From the NCBI GenBank assembly GCA_023376005.1, contig CM042138.1, positions 99,233,491-99,297,490 on the forward strand: a stretch of 64,000 nt of DNA. Direction: 5' to 3'. The DNA is from Doryteuthis pealeii (Eukaryota > Mollusca > Cephalopoda > Myopsida > Loliginidae). Positions 9,918 through 20,985 of this stretch are shown here, one piece after another. The position numbers were made by a program, and so were the translations under genes. The notes under the pieces were generated by a model. It had not been told where the DNA came from. It worked only from the letters and a program-made list of their open reading frames with translations, and searched no databases. Position 1 is the stretch's first letter. Every line of letters starts with the position of its first letter.

Positions 9918-10330
9918 TAGTCTTTGAAATTGTTAGTTTTCAGGAGGCTTAGTAGGAATTTGTTTTTATGGCAACATTTGGATATAAGTTCTGATCATCT
10001 ATTCAGAAGCTTGTTTTGTTCTGGGAAGGTGATTTTGGCAAGTATTTATTCTAATTAAAGATTACAGTATTTTGAGTGATGATGTAAGCTGGTGGTACTT
10101 TTCCTACTTTCCAAGTATTTTTGGTGTGTTCTGGTATGATTTTCAAGGTTCCATATGTATCTAGAAAGTGTTGTGCTGTGTTTTGTATTTTTTGTATTGT
10201 ATTTAGTTCCTGTTTCCAGGGGCGTTCAGTTATTCCTATGTATATTTTTTATCTGTTATCTTTAGATCTTATGATGGCTTTGTATACAATATTCATTTGT
10301 ATGCAATTTCCATTTAGGAAGCATTCAGGT
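9918..10330 (-). pseudogene. Degenerate GIY-YIG endonuclease of a Penelope-like element
   Basis: Across frameshifts the minus strand encodes IYIGITERPWKQELNTIQ (the YIG half of GIY-YIG), KHSTTLSRYIWNLENHTR, then FPEQNKLLNR, SELISKCCHKNKFLLSLL and a terminal stop near 9918. The S-T-x-L-S-x-Y-x-W-x-L block followed by L-N-x-R-x-E-L-I-x-K-C-x-H is a familiar C-terminal arrangement of GIY-YIG-bearing retroelements. It is from a different lineage than the element at 62 kb. Several stops and frame changes show it is dead. Confidence 0.65.
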
Positions 10331-10540
10331 TTTATTTTTCAGTTACAGGGTTTTTTGTGTGTTTGCAGTGTGTTATCATTTATGTGTGTGTGTGTGTGTG
10401 TGGCTATGTATAATGCTTCTCATAATGGTCAAGTTTCATCCAATTTAGACAACAATGATATCTTTATAAAGAGAAAAGTTGACAAATTTTGTTATTAACT
10501 TCATCAATGAGCATCGGTAAAAATAGATCTCAACAGAAAC

Positions 10541-10848
10541 TACGAGGTGAGTCAAAAAGTTATGCCCCATGAAAGAGGGTTTGAGAGGCAAACATTATTT
10601 CAGTGACGAGAAAGTGAAATATGTAGTGAAGAGTGGCTCAAAGAGCAGTCAACAGAATTTTATGGGGGCAAGGATACATGCTCTCATTCGAAGTGGAACA
10701 TTGTTATTTAGAGAAACGTTGACTATGTGGAGAGTAGGGATGTGATCCACAGAAGACTAGGTTCATTTTGATGTATGATACATGTTGCTGTGTTGATAAT
10801 TATACCTGTCCTAAACAAAATGGCATTACTTTTTGACGCAGTCTCGTA
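10541..10848. mobile_element. Mariner-type MITE with inverted ends
   Basis: The left end TACGAGGTGAGTCAAAAAGT and right end (reverse complement) TACGAGACTGCGTCAAAAAG form inverted repeats followed on both sides by TATGCC/AATGCC, flanked by TA. About 308 bp, with no transposase frame. This is a non-autonomous mariner-like element. Confidence 0.8.
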
Positions 10849-10968
10849 ATATCATGTTCAATATAAGGTTTCTGTTTTACTTAAAAAATATTTCAAAATA
10901 ATATTAAAAAAAAAAAAAAAAAAGGAATTGATAAATCTGATGAAAACAAAATCCGTTTACTGACTTAC

Positions 10969-11186
10969 ATTTGGCGTTTGGTAAAATGTGGAAAGCAAAG
11001 TCATAACTCTTGAGAACTCTCAGCATACTTGAGTAATGGTTCCAAGTGTCGTGTGCAACATACAAATCCTTGTTATCATCTAATACTTTAACCATGGCTG
11101 AGCAGGAGCCTCCTCGAATAGGCTTCTTCTCAGGTAAGTCAAGTGCAAAACCAATGTCATCCAGATCACTTGCAAACTGCATCCAA
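10969..11186 (-). CDS. Phospholipase B-like protein, internal exon (catalytic Cys)
   Basis: A 218 bp exon, acceptor TTTTCAG at 11187-11193 and donor GTAAGT at 10963-10968. It encodes 72 whole codons from WMQFASDLDDIGFA to FHILPNAK, plus one base that completes a Tyr codon from the previous exon and one base carried into the next. GGSCSAMVKVL (Cys about residue 28 of the exon) matches the PLBD segment where the Ntn-hydrolase precursor is cut autocatalytically to expose the nucleophile Cys; AHDTWNHYSSMLR is the following conserved block. PLBD proteins are secretory or lysosomal hydrolases acting on phospholipid or amide substrates; the precise substrate here is unknown. The reading frame joins exactly with the exon at 22337-22419. 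Later exons lie outside the window. Confidence 0.88.
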
Positions 11187-11599
11187 CTGAAAATCAGAAA
11201 AAAAAAGGACATCAAATGAATACGAGTCAATGAAGCCATTGAAGGTAAATATTTATTTTAAATCCTAAAGGTAATGTATTAGTAAATTTTCTAGGGATTT
11301 TTTAAAAGCCTATTGAGGTGGTTGATGCAAGGGTGCATATTTAGTTGTGTCCCCATTCTCCAAGGTCCAGTATAAGTATTAGTATATTAAATGATGAAAA
11401 AAAAAAATAAATAAATAAAAAAGGAAATGGACTATCTTGTCGATTTTGATGCATGAGGGTTCATCCAATGAACAACCTACAGTGTTTTGTTTATAGTCGT
11501 GAAGGCTCATGTTGGACCATCTGCACTTTTTGGCACAGTCGATATGAAAGAATTGGTGCACAAGGAATGCCACAAACCCAATCAATGAAAGATCTCAGG

Positions 11600-11800
11600 T
11601 TTTTCAAATTCAGAGTTTTCCTTCTCCAAGACTGGTTACCTATCCAAGGTTAAAGAGCCCAGTCTGCATTACTATTTTATCCCTAGCTGGAGGGAGAATA
11701 TATGGATTCATACCTTTCCCAAGGGTATTAGTGAAATGCGAGATGCAAACAGCTTTGTCTAGGATTTGAATTTGGGTTGATGAGTCTATTTCCTGCAATC
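11600..11800 (-). mobile_element. SINE-C copy
   Basis: The reverse complement of the SINE-C body is present (AAGAGCCCAGTCTGC, TAGCTGGAGGGAGAATA), then the box B region AGGATTTGAATTTGGGTTGA. Box A is degraded. Confidence 0.7.
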
Positions 11801-12609
11801 AATATTAAATGATACACTAACACTGAATCGACAGAAGGAAAGATAAGATAAACTCAATTTCACATATAGGAACATTTAATACATAATGTATATACAAGAA
11901 GTATTAACAAGAATACACAAACGTGTACCAACAGATAAAATGTGCATATATTGTTCTATGAATAAGCAGCATAGGAAAGGGGTACAAAAATAGTAAAAGT
12001 CTACCTTTTGATTAACGAACAGATAATATGCAAAATGCTTGCATGCCACAAAGCAGCCAGAGTTTGATTCCTGGCTGATGCAAGGGATTAAGTTTTATCC
12101 AATAACTATATACCAAAAAATGATAACCAGAAACGCGCATGAATTGGAACTACATGAAATAAATATATTCATTTTGAAGTGTGATACAAGCTTTCAATTA
12201 TCATTCTTTTCTATTTCATCTTCATATTGACATCTCACTTGATGCTATCAGACTTTCCTCTCAGAATGTGGATGAAACAAGTGAGAATGGATTCATGAGG
12301 TGTACAAAAGATGTGCCCTCAAAATTCAACAGAGATAATCATTTATTGTTTCCTATAAGTCCAAGAACTGCTTGAAAGTATTTTGAAGACCACAGATATT
12401 TAGATGCATCTTCATTATTAACTTGTAGTAGCAATGTTCAAAATGAAATTTTGCTATGACAAATATGATATAAGATCTTGGGTTTTAATTATAGAAATCC
12501 ATAACTTTTTGAAATATAAGCATTTGAAGTTGAAAAAACTGAACAAAAAAAGCCCCTAATTTCCTGAAAAATTTTGGATGACAATTATTTTCATTAACAA
12601 ATACCATTT
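11801..12609. other. Intronic AT-rich sequence, no feature recognised
   Basis: Short frames only; no recognisable repeat family or splice-bounded coding segment was found on either strand. Confidence 0.5.
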
Positions 12610-13022
12610 ACAGCAGGCGGTCAAAGAGGCCTCTCCAATCAATCAGCTGGTCATGTCAAGCCCTAGCACCTATATGATTTCCCAACCCTATTGCCCTTAT
12701 GGCAAACCCCAACCAGTTTTTATCATATGGTGCTAGAAGGCAGTGGCTGAGGGAATTCATGTCTTGGGAATGACATTAAACTCTATCTGATGGTGAAATT
12801 CCAGTTTTGGAGGTTTGGGGAATGTGAAGCACTCCTTCATCACCATTGCTACCTGGTCCACTCTGACCATAGTACTTGTTAGGTTCCCATCTATGGGTTA
12901 AATAGAAAAATGTGATATTATAAAAAAAAAATTGAGTATCTATTAATTTATTTCAAAAACTTTGTTGGCATTAAATGACCCACTGAGGTTGATATGCCAT
13001 AAAACAAAACAAACCAAACCAT
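12610..13022 (+). mobile_element. Tail-A copy
   Basis: It runs from GAGGCCTCTCCAATCAATC through TATTGCCCTTATGGCAA, CCATCTATGGGTTAAATAG and the tail GGTTGATATGCCATAAAAC, ending in AAACCAAACC. The head (about 160 bp) is missing. Confidence 0.85.
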
Positions 13023-13559
13023 TTACAGCAAAAACTGTTAAATATAAAGAAATGAAATGCATGTATATATAAAATTTTAAAGGGGAATATGATGGAAACC
13101 TTTAGAAAAAAATAAATCATCACTTGCAATGCTCATGGCCCCCTAAAATGATGTAGACATTTGCATCTTCAGTGGGTTCCATATAAAAAATGCTTATAAA
13201 ATCCCTATAAACCCATAACATCCTGTCAAACCATACACCAAACAAAAGGAAATTGTATTATCTATAAGTTTATCAATGTTTTTTATATGTCAATCTTGTT
13301 TTATAATTTTTTAAAAATGTGACTGGAGAAAAAATGATGAATATTCAAACACTCATATTTTGTGTAATTCACACCCATGTGTGATGTGAATCTTCAAATT
13401 TGGTAGAAAAATAGTATAAAGAATGCCATTCAACATAGTCTATTAGCAGTTTAAATGGGTCAGTTACTTTTGTTATAAGCTGTTTTCAAACTTCAGCTTC
13501 TCTCACATAGTAACTTTTCATTGTAAAAATTAGTTTCAATCACCAATCAATGAGACAGA
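13023..13559. other. Intronic sequence, no feature recognised
   Basis: AT-rich spacer with no repeat termini or coding similarity seen. Confidence 0.45.
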
Positions 13560-13805
13560 CTTTTATTTCCAGTAGAGTGTCCGACCAGGAACACCAAGTT
13601 TCTGGGTTTGATACCAGCCCTCGCCAACTCAGTGTATGAGTAGCACAGGGATGCGTGCAATAAAGTGAGGAGCTGATAGTAGGTGCTCACCTCAGATGCC
13701 AAAAACTATCTCCTTGATCTAGCACTAATGAAAAGGGGATAGACTCCCTCGCTGTCTGGCTCATGCCAACTTTAGGCCACCCCAACGACTTTACTCTATT
13801 TATTT
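13560..13805 (+). mobile_element. SINE-B copy
   Basis: A degraded tRNA-like head (GTCCGACCAGGAACACCAAG, box B GGTTTGATACC), then the family body TGAGTAGCACAGGG, AAGTGAGGAGCTGATAG and GGGGATAGACTCCCTCGCTG, ending GCCACCCCAACGACTTTACT. Confidence 0.8.
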
Positions 13806-14754
13806 TGTTTAGAATTGCCATAAAAACTATCCATCATGTACCTTAAAAATCAATGAACTTGGGATTCTCTGAAGAGATTAACTGAAAGATATTTCCAACT
13901 TATAAATAGAAGGATCAAACCTTTTACTTTAAGGAAATACTGATTTTTATCATTTTAAGGAAATAACAAAATAAATCTTTTATATTATAAACAGTTTCTA
14001 AGTACTTAGAAAAAAACAAAAACAACTTTGATATAATTAAAACATGTTACTTGATTTTACATTAAAGTTTTAACATATAAAGTAAAAATGTATATTTATT
14101 TACATCTTAACCTCAGGAACCAGTAATGTTTTGAAAAGTCGGAAAAAAATTGTTTTTGTTTGAGAATTTTTCAAAAATAAACTAAAATGAATTAAACAAA
14201 TTCAAATAAAAACACCTTATTTACTTTAATTCAGGTTTTGTTGGCATCTAATTTATTTTTGAAAAATTCTCAAACAATTAAAATTTATTCTAGACATTAA
14301 ACCCCTCCCCCCCCAAAAAAAAAACAAACCACTGGTGCCACAAGAATTGCTACTTGTAAACTATTTGTCTCTCATTTTTATAGACCGACAGTCTGAATAA
14401 GTTGCACTAAAAAGAATACAATTAAATATCAAATAAAAAAGGTAATTTTAATTGATGAGCTGATACTCAATATGTTTCTTCTTTGAACTTAATTCTTTAG
14501 TAAAAACTAAAAAGAAAAGAAAAGAAATGAAGCTCACAAAGAAGAAACAAAGAGTTGTTACTATTATACATTGATTCTTTATTGTTATTGCCAACATAGG
14601 TCCTCTCAAAAATTGACTTGAGCTCTTCTGTAAGTACCTCATTGGTCTTTAGTTGCCAGTGTCACTTCCTGGCTATCCCTAAATTCATATTCCCCTTTTA
14701 ATACTCTCCTCCTCATTTATCACATCCCATAACCATATCATCATGACTTTTTCT
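13806..14754. other. Intronic AT-rich sequence with one inverted repeat
   Basis: Apart from the inverted repeat at 14158-14275 no family or coding segment was recognised. Confidence 0.45.
14158..14275. repeat. Inverted repeat, about 26 bp arms
   Basis: Arm 14158-14183 (GTTTGAGAATTTTTCAAAAA...) is the reverse complement of 14250-14275. The spacer is about 66 bp. It may be a small MITE; no target duplication was identified. Confidence 0.7.
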
Positions 14755-14862
14755 TGTATGTATTTACCCAACCTGTCCACTATAGGCAGGATGTGACACA
14801 AGGTCAATTTCGAAGTGAAGTAAAGTTGGTTCAAATTCAGAGTTTTCCTTTTCTTACACTGT
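14755..14862 (-). mobile_element. SINE-C tail fragment
   Basis: TATTTACCCAACCTG, GGATGTGACACAAGGTCAAT and AAATTCAGAGTTTTCCTT match the reverse complement of the SINE-C 3' half. Confidence 0.65.
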
Positions 14863-14864
14863 GG

Positions 14865-15090
14865 ACACACATGCTGTAATGGTTATCATCGTAGGAAATG
14901 GACTCCGTAAAATGAGTTTAAATCCTGGACTAGGCTGTTTGCATTTCACATAGTGCTTGGGAAATGTATGCTTCCAATCAGTCTCCCTCCAGCTATGGGT
15001 AAATAGAAAGGTAGACCGAGCTCTCTAACCTTGGTTAGGCAACAACTCTTAATTTAAACCTGCTAAACTGTGCTGAAGAAAATTTTCGGG
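14865..15090 (+). mobile_element. SINE-C copy
   Basis: Box A-like GCTGTAATGGTTATCATC, box B-like TGAGTTTAAATCC, body TCCCTCCAGCTATGGGTAAA and AACCTTGGTTAGGCAAC. It lies head-to-head with the fragment at 14755. Confidence 0.75.
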
Positions 15091-15141
15091 ACAAATTCCT
15101 TCAGTCCTCTCTCTGTAAAATTACCAACTGTACATTGAGTG

Positions 15142-15219
15142 GTGCATCATGGGAAGGGTGGTTAAGAATATATATATATATGTATTTATTTATTCTTAAC
15201 CACTCTTCCCATGATGCAC
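15142..15219. repeat. Palindrome with TA-rich apex
   Basis: Arms 15142-15170 and 15191-15219 are almost perfect reverse complements (GTGCATCATGGGAAGGGTGG, with one mismatch), enclosing a 20 bp TA-rich loop. Confidence 0.85.
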
Positions 15220-15542
15220 AAAACAACAGTATTTAAGGAAAAATATGAACACACATAATCAGTTGGTTTGAAAATTGCATAGCCGAGAAACTGACAGTTA
15301 CCAAGTGTAAATGTCTTTATGTCTTCATTACCCTAACTTCATTATATAGTATGATCCCCCTCATTTAAAGTACTGTTATCCTTTTGCTGTACCATACATA
15401 TATGTTATATAGATAGAGGGAAAGAGAAAGAGAGATAGATAGATAGATAGATGAAAATCGTATGGCCTATAATATTTAACTATTGTAAATATAAGTGTTA
15501 AAAAAAAAAAAATGTATTTACAAATTGAAGGCAGTAAAGAAT
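15220..15542. other. Spacer with (TAGA)n, no gene
   Basis: A short GATA-type tract lies at about 15434-15452 and an A-run near 15500. Nothing coding. Confidence 0.5.
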
Positions 15543-15543
15543 G

Positions 15544-15629
<86 letters not shown>
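15543..15629. repeat. Compound (TA)n(GT)n microsatellite
   Basis: A TA tract with one interruption followed by about 30 bp of GT. Confidence 0.95.
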
Positions 15630-15633
<4 letters not shown>

Positions 15634-15634
15634 A

Positions 15635-15825
15635 GGAGTGGTTTAGCTCAGTCGATAGTGTCAGACTAGAAACCACAAGGTTACTGGTTCAATACTGGCC
15701 CTCACCAACTCAGCATATAAGTAGCACAGGGATCTGTGCAATAAAGTGAGGAGCACTAATGAAAAGGGGATAGACTCCCTCGCTGTCTGGTTGATACCAA
15801 CTTTAGGCCACCCCGACAACTTTTT
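15635..15825 (+). mobile_element. SINE-B copy, internally deleted
   Basis: Box A GGTTTAGCTCAGTCGATAG, box B GGTTCAATACTGG, body with AGTAGCACAGGG; the middle (AGCTGATGGTAGG to CTAGCGC) is deleted, ending GGCCACCCCGACAACTTT. Confidence 0.85.
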
Positions 15826-16479
15826 TTTTTTACTTTATATAATATTTTCTGTTAATAATCAAATAAAAGAATCTAAATTTTCTTAATTGCTATCCAAAGA
15901 GAAAATTTAAATTGCAAATGTTTTAGGATGTCAGTCTAACTTTTAGTGACTGGCAAACTGTGTACTTACTGATTAATTCTTATTGAACAATATTAAGAGA
16001 AAATTTAAAACATTCATTTTCCAAATATGTTTTACACTAAAAAGAAAACAATGCCAGAACATAAAATCAGCAAAAGATTAATGTTTTCTCTAAGTTTTCA
16101 TTTCTGATAGAAAAAAAAAAGGTTTGAGACATTCGGATTTTTATCTCCATTGAAAATATTGGATATTTCAAACAAGGCAAAAGTGAGAAGAAGCCGTGTA
16201 GTGCATTGTTTTCAATTGTGAAAATTTGCAGCTAAAGGGATTTTAACAAGAAATGAAATGAAATAAGAAAAAAAAAAAGAAACAAACAAAAAAAAAATGA
16301 GAAAAATTTACAAACATTAAATTATAATCAAATTTATAAAATTCTGTCTGGCATTTAAATTGAAAAACAATGAATAAAAAAAAAATAATTTGTGTTTAAA
16401 TCAGGCATCTAAACCTAATTGCTTATAAAATCACCTTCAATGACTTGAGATAATGCTCATCATGAGGTATGTTAGGTAC
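15826..16479. other. Intronic AT-rich sequence, no feature recognised
   Basis: Several A-runs; no family or coding segment identified. Confidence 0.45.
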
Positions 16480-16772
16480 ATTTTATACATATTCACCAAC
16501 CCCTCGGCACAAGTAGGATGTGACACAAAGTCATTTACTTAAGCAGAGTTTAACAGGTTTTGAATTAAGAGTTTTCCATCTTCTAGACAAGTTTCTATGA
16601 CAAGGTTAAAGAGCCCAGTCTGCCCTACTATTTGTGCATAGCTAGAGGGAGAATAGTTGGATTTATACCTTTCTGGGTATTAGCACTATGTAAAATGCAA
16701 ACAGCCTCTTCCAGGATTTGAAACTCGTCTCATTGTGCCCAATTTCTTAACCATTACACTACATGCCTCCTT
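16480..16772 (-). mobile_element. SINE-C copy, nearly full length
   Basis: Reverse complement of tail (ATATTCACCAACCCCTCGG), body (AAGAGCCCAGTCTGCCCTAC) and head (CAGGATTTGAAACTCG...TTAACCATTACACTACATGC). Confidence 0.85.
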
Positions 16773-16815
16773 GTGCTAAAAAGATTTTGGCCCACCAAGG
16801 ACAGACATCATTTTC

Positions 16816-16850
<35 letters not shown>

Positions 16851-17002
16851 AAGAAATATGTGAAATGATGTGCCCATTTTGCTGAATTGTGGAATAACTT
16901 TGTGGAATGAAGGTTCTAGATCATTTCCTCTTTAGTCAGGTATATATCATTCAGAGAAAGATAGTTTAAATAAACTGAGAGGGTTAGTTCAAATACAGAG
17001 AT

Positions 17003-17004
17003 CA

Positions 17005-17035
<31 letters not shown>

Positions 17036-17274
17036 AGAGAGAGAGACAGACAGACAGAGAGTCTGTTCAAGAGAGAGAGAGAGACAGACAGAGAGAGTCT
17101 GTTCAATTGAAGAGAGACAGACAGACAGAGAGTCTGTTCAATGAAGAGAGAGAGAGAGAGAAGACAGAGAGTCTGTTCAATTGAAGAGATAGAGAGAGAC
17201 AGACAGAGAGTCTGTTCAATTGAAGAGATAGAGAGAGAGAGAGACAGACAGAGAGTCTGTTCAATTGAAGAGAT

Positions 17275-17307
<33 letters not shown>

Positions 17308-17330
17308 GAGTCTGTTCAATTGAAGAGATT

Positions 17331-17365
<35 letters not shown>

Positions 17366-17588
17366 GAGTCTGTTCAATTGACAAGAGAGAAGACAGACAG
17401 ACAGAGAGTCTGTTCAATTGAAGAGAGAGAGACAGACAGACAGAGAGTCTGTTCAATTGAAGAGAGAGAGACAGACAGACAGACAGAGAGTCTGTTCAAT
17501 TGAAAGAGAGAGAGACAGACAGACAAAGAGAGTCTGTTCAATTGAAGAGAGAGAGAGAGACAGACAGACAGAGAGTCTGTTCAATTGA

Positions 17589-17622
<34 letters not shown>

Positions 17623-17635
17623 TCTGTGTTCAATT

Positions 17636-17669
<34 letters not shown>

Positions 17670-17807
17670 TGTTCAATTGAAGAGATAGAGAGAGAGAGAC
17701 AGACAGACAGAGAGTCTGTTCAATTGAAAGATAGAGAGAGAGACAGAGAGTCTGTTCAATTGAAGAGATAGAGAGAGAGACAGAGAGTCTTTCAATTGAA
17801 GAGATAG

Positions 17808-17849
<42 letters not shown>

Positions 17850-17957
17850 AGAGAGAGAGAGACAGAGAGTCTATTCAATTGAAGAGATAGAGAGACAGAC
17901 AGAGAGTCTATTCAATTGAAGAGATAGAGAGAGAGACAGAGAGTCTGTTCAATTGAA

Positions 17958-17988
<31 letters not shown>

Positions 17989-18000
17989 GAGTCTGTTCTT

Positions 18001-18033
<33 letters not shown>

Positions 18034-18990
18034 GACAGTTCAATTGAAGAGAGACAGACAGACAGACAGACAGTCTGTTCAATTGAAAAGAGAGAGAGAG
18101 AGAGAGACAGAGAGAGACAGAGAGTCTGTTCAATTGAAGAGATAGAGAGAGAGAGAGAAACAGACAGAGAGTCTGTTCAATTGAAGAGAGAGAGAGACAG
18201 AGACAGACAGAGAGTCTGTTCAATTGAAGAGAGAGAGAGACAGAGACAGACAGAGAGTCTGTTCAATTGAAGAGATAGAGAGAGAGACAGAGAGACAGAG
18301 AGTCTGTTCAATTGAAGAGATAGAGAGAGAGACAGAGAGACAGAGAGTCTGTTCAATTGAAGAGATAGACAGAGAGACAGAGAGACGAGAGTCTGTTCAA
18401 TTGAAGACAGAGACAGAGTCTGTTCAATTGAAGAGATAGAGAGAGAGGACAGAGACAGAGAGTCTGTTCATTGAAGAGAGAGAGAGAGACAGAGAGTCTG
18501 TTCAATTGAAGAGAGAGAGAGAGACAGAGATGAGAAGACAGACAGAGACAGACAGAGAGTCTGTTCAATTGAAGAGAGAGACAGAGAAGTCTGTTCAATT
18601 GAAGAGAGAGAGACAGAGAGTCTGTTCAATTGAAGAGAGAGAGACAGAGAGTCTGTTCAATTGAAGAGAGAGAGACAGAGAGTCTGAGAGAGAGACAGAG
18701 GTCTGTACAAATAAAGAGAGAGACAGAGAGTCTGTACAAATAAAGAGAGAGACAGAGAGTCTGTACAAATAAAGAGAGAGACAGAGAGTCTGTACAAATA
18801 AAGAGAGAGACAGAGAGTCTGTACAAATAAAGAGAGAGAACTTGTTCAATTAAAGAGAGAGAGAACTTGTTCAATTAAAGAGAGAGAGAACTTGTTCAAT
18901 TAAAGAGAGAGAGAGAAAGAGAGAGAGAGAAAGAGAGAGAGAGAGACATTGTTCAAATGATGAAAGAGAGAGAGTTTGTTCAAATAAATA
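17003..18990. repeat. GA-rich minisatellite with TTCAATTGAA units
   Basis: About 2 kb of tandem units, by eye some 38 copies of a 25-60 bp unit, each TCTGTTCAATTGAAGAGA followed by GAGA and CAGA runs of varying number. The right end (about 18690-18840) changes to about 29 bp units with CTGTACAAATAAAGAGA, then to ACTTGTTCAATTAAAGAGA units, so the array has three subtypes. The plus strand is nearly all purine except for the palindromic TTCAATTGAA core. Reading frames across it are compositional artefacts. It lies in the intron between the exons at 22.3 and 11.0 kb. Confidence 0.95.
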
Positions 18991-19094
18991 CAGAGAGAAA
19001 GAGAGATGGCTCATAAATTGAAACATCATGTTTCTCATGTTCTGGTATTCAAAGGATGCAGAGTATGGTGTTCAGTCTGCACACCTCGTTGTGG

Positions 19095-19322
19095 TATTGC
19101 ATTTGAAACCAACACACCTGGTTGGTATCAGCCAGACAGCAAGGGAATCTATCCCCTTTTCACTAGTGCTAGACCAAGGGGATTGTTTTGTGTCCGAAGT
19201 GAAACACCACACCTACGATCAGCTCTCCACTTTATTGCATAGATCCAAGTTGTGCTACCCATGCACTCAGTTGATGAGGTTCAGTATCAAACCTGGAACC
19301 TTGCAGTTCCGAGGCAGATCTT
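19095..19322 (-). mobile_element. SINE-B copy
   Basis: Reverse complement of the SINE-B body (GGAATCTATCCCCTTTTCAC, CTAGTGCTAGACCAAGG, CACCACACCTACGATCAGC) ending in the box B region (CAAACCTGGAACCTTGCAG). Box A is truncated. Confidence 0.8.
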
Positions 19323-20148
19323 TACTGAATGGGAAAATCTTTTTTTTTGTTTAAACAGCCCTTATATTATGAATATATTTTATTTAAATGGTTTTAATCA
19401 CATAGTTATTTTTCTGAGTTATATAAAAATAAATTTGAATTATATCTCCTTGTACCAACAACCAACCAACCAACCAGCCAACTTATTCTGAAAAGTTAAA
19501 AATCAATGAATTTATTTTATATGTTAAGATTGGAATGTAATACATCAATTGACGAACACAGAACTTGAGAGATTTCACTGAAGGAGGTAAACTGATACTT
19601 TGAAGAAAAGATGAATGTAAACTATTCATAAATATGCATGATGAGTGCATAATACAATATTATTATTTCGACTGCAGTGGCTGAGAAGAAGAGATGAAAA
19701 GAGTTGTTCTCTTCATACAACAGCGGAGAGAATTTCACTGTAGAAAGAAACTGTCAAAGCAAGAAAAGCCGAGTATCAGATTTAGAATTTCTGAAGAGAT
19801 CAGGGCTTCATATAATTGTATTATTATGCCAGTGTCTAATTGCTAAAATGAGTGATTACAGATGGAAAGAAGTGCTTCATTGGCCAGACAGGCTGACGTC
19901 TTAAATAGGAAGAGAAAAACAAAAGAAAAGAAAGAAGAAGCAACAGCAAAGGGATTTGTGTAGCTGTGGCAGTTTCAGAAACAGTTCCTCAAAGTAGAAA
20001 ATGGTAAGAGCACAAAACTTAAAGATTTGAAATATAAATGAGAAATTATGGCCATTCTCAATCTCATCACGAAACAATGTAATTCTGGATTATATATATT
20101 ACACAAAAAAGTATATATCATAAGCATAGGCATGGTTAGCAACCTAGA
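19323..20148. other. Intronic sequence, no feature recognised
   Basis: Relatively complex sequence, but no splice-bounded coding segment or repeat family was identified. Confidence 0.45.
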
Positions 20149-20392
20149 TTAACTCTTAACATCCTGTTGAGAATTTTGAGAAGTCCAGAGCCCCATTCCT
20201 ATAAGGATTTATCAATAAATGGCTAAAAATTGCCCTTTTCATTTAAAGTTACCTGTTATTTCCCTTAAATCAAAAACTTCTAAATATGTTTAATATTACA
20301 TTTAAACAAAGGCTATCATTTGGGGTAGATTAGGAAAATGAATGTGACTTCCAGCCATGTGGAATAAGGTGGTATAGGATGTTAAGAGTTAA
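20149..20392. mobile_element. piggyBac-like MITE (TTAA ends)
   Basis: Left end TTAACTCTTAACATCCT and right end AGGATGTTAAGAGTTAA are perfect 17 bp inverted repeats with TTAA at each outer edge, as expected for piggyBac-type TTAA insertion. 244 bp, no coding frame. Confidence 0.7.
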
Positions 20393-20455
20393 CAGACCAA
20401 AATTGAAGGCGGTGGGTGACATAGCATGGATGATTTGACATGGAATAACCCCCTA
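20393..20455. mobile_element. Solo end of transposon K
   Basis: AAAATTGAAGGCGGTGGGTG and ATGATTTGACATGGAATAAC match the right end of transposon K at 38745-38806. The rest of that element is absent here. Confidence 0.7.
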
Positions 20456-20574
20456 GGCAGAGTGCACAGATACTATAGTCTGATCCTAAGCAGAAATGCC
20501 TCAATAAATAGATAATCCTATCTTTTTTATTACTAATATTCACCCAAAGCAAAGCCAAATTGGCTAATATACAT

Positions 20575-20845
20575 AGAGGTGCCCTTAGTGTAATGGTTAT
20601 CATCACAGAAAATGGAATGGTGACCCGAGTTCAAATCCAGTACAAGGCTGTTAGCATTTCACTTTGGCTAGAGTCTTTGAGAAAGTCATGTATCCATCTC
20701 TTCTCCCTACACCTCAGCTATGGGTAAATAGTAGGGAAAACTGGGTTATTTAGCCTCGGTTATGCAACCAGTCCAAGAGAAGGAAAACTCTGAATTTAAA
20801 CCAGCTTTGCTCCACTTAAAATTTGACTTTGTGCCACATCCTGGC
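20575..20845 (+). mobile_element. SINE-C copy
   Basis: Box A TAGTGTAATGGTTATCATC, box B CCGAGTTCAAATCCAG, body AGCTATGGGTAAATAGTAGG and CAACCAGTCCAAGAG, then ATTTGACTTTGTGCCACATC. Confidence 0.85.
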
Positions 20846-20854
20846 CATGGGTTT

Positions 20855-20985
20855 TGGTAAAGACATACAACAAAGGAATAGGGTGTGATACAAGATTGCA
20901 AGTATGGGACATCCAGCAAGGATCAAACTCACTATTCAGTAGTTGTGTATCTGCTAATTTACACTACAATGGGATACCCACAAAG
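20855..20985 (-). mobile_element. SINE-D copy
   Basis: TGCAAGTATGGGACATCCAG, GATCAAACTCACTATTCAG and CACTACAATGGGATACCC are the reverse complement of SINE-D. Confidence 0.75.

Noticed and set aside
17003..18850. Long Arg/Glu- or Leu/Ser-rich reading frames across the GA array
   Set aside because: They occur on both strands wherever the dinucleotide repeat lacks stops and change with unit length, so they are compositional.
17003..18990. CRISPR-like alternation of repeat and spacer
   Set aside because: The 'spacers' are GA/CAGA runs of variable length, not unique sequence, and the genome is an animal's.
19006..19354. Overlapping frames resembling a small gene
   Set aside because: They coincide with a SINE-B copy in reverse orientation.
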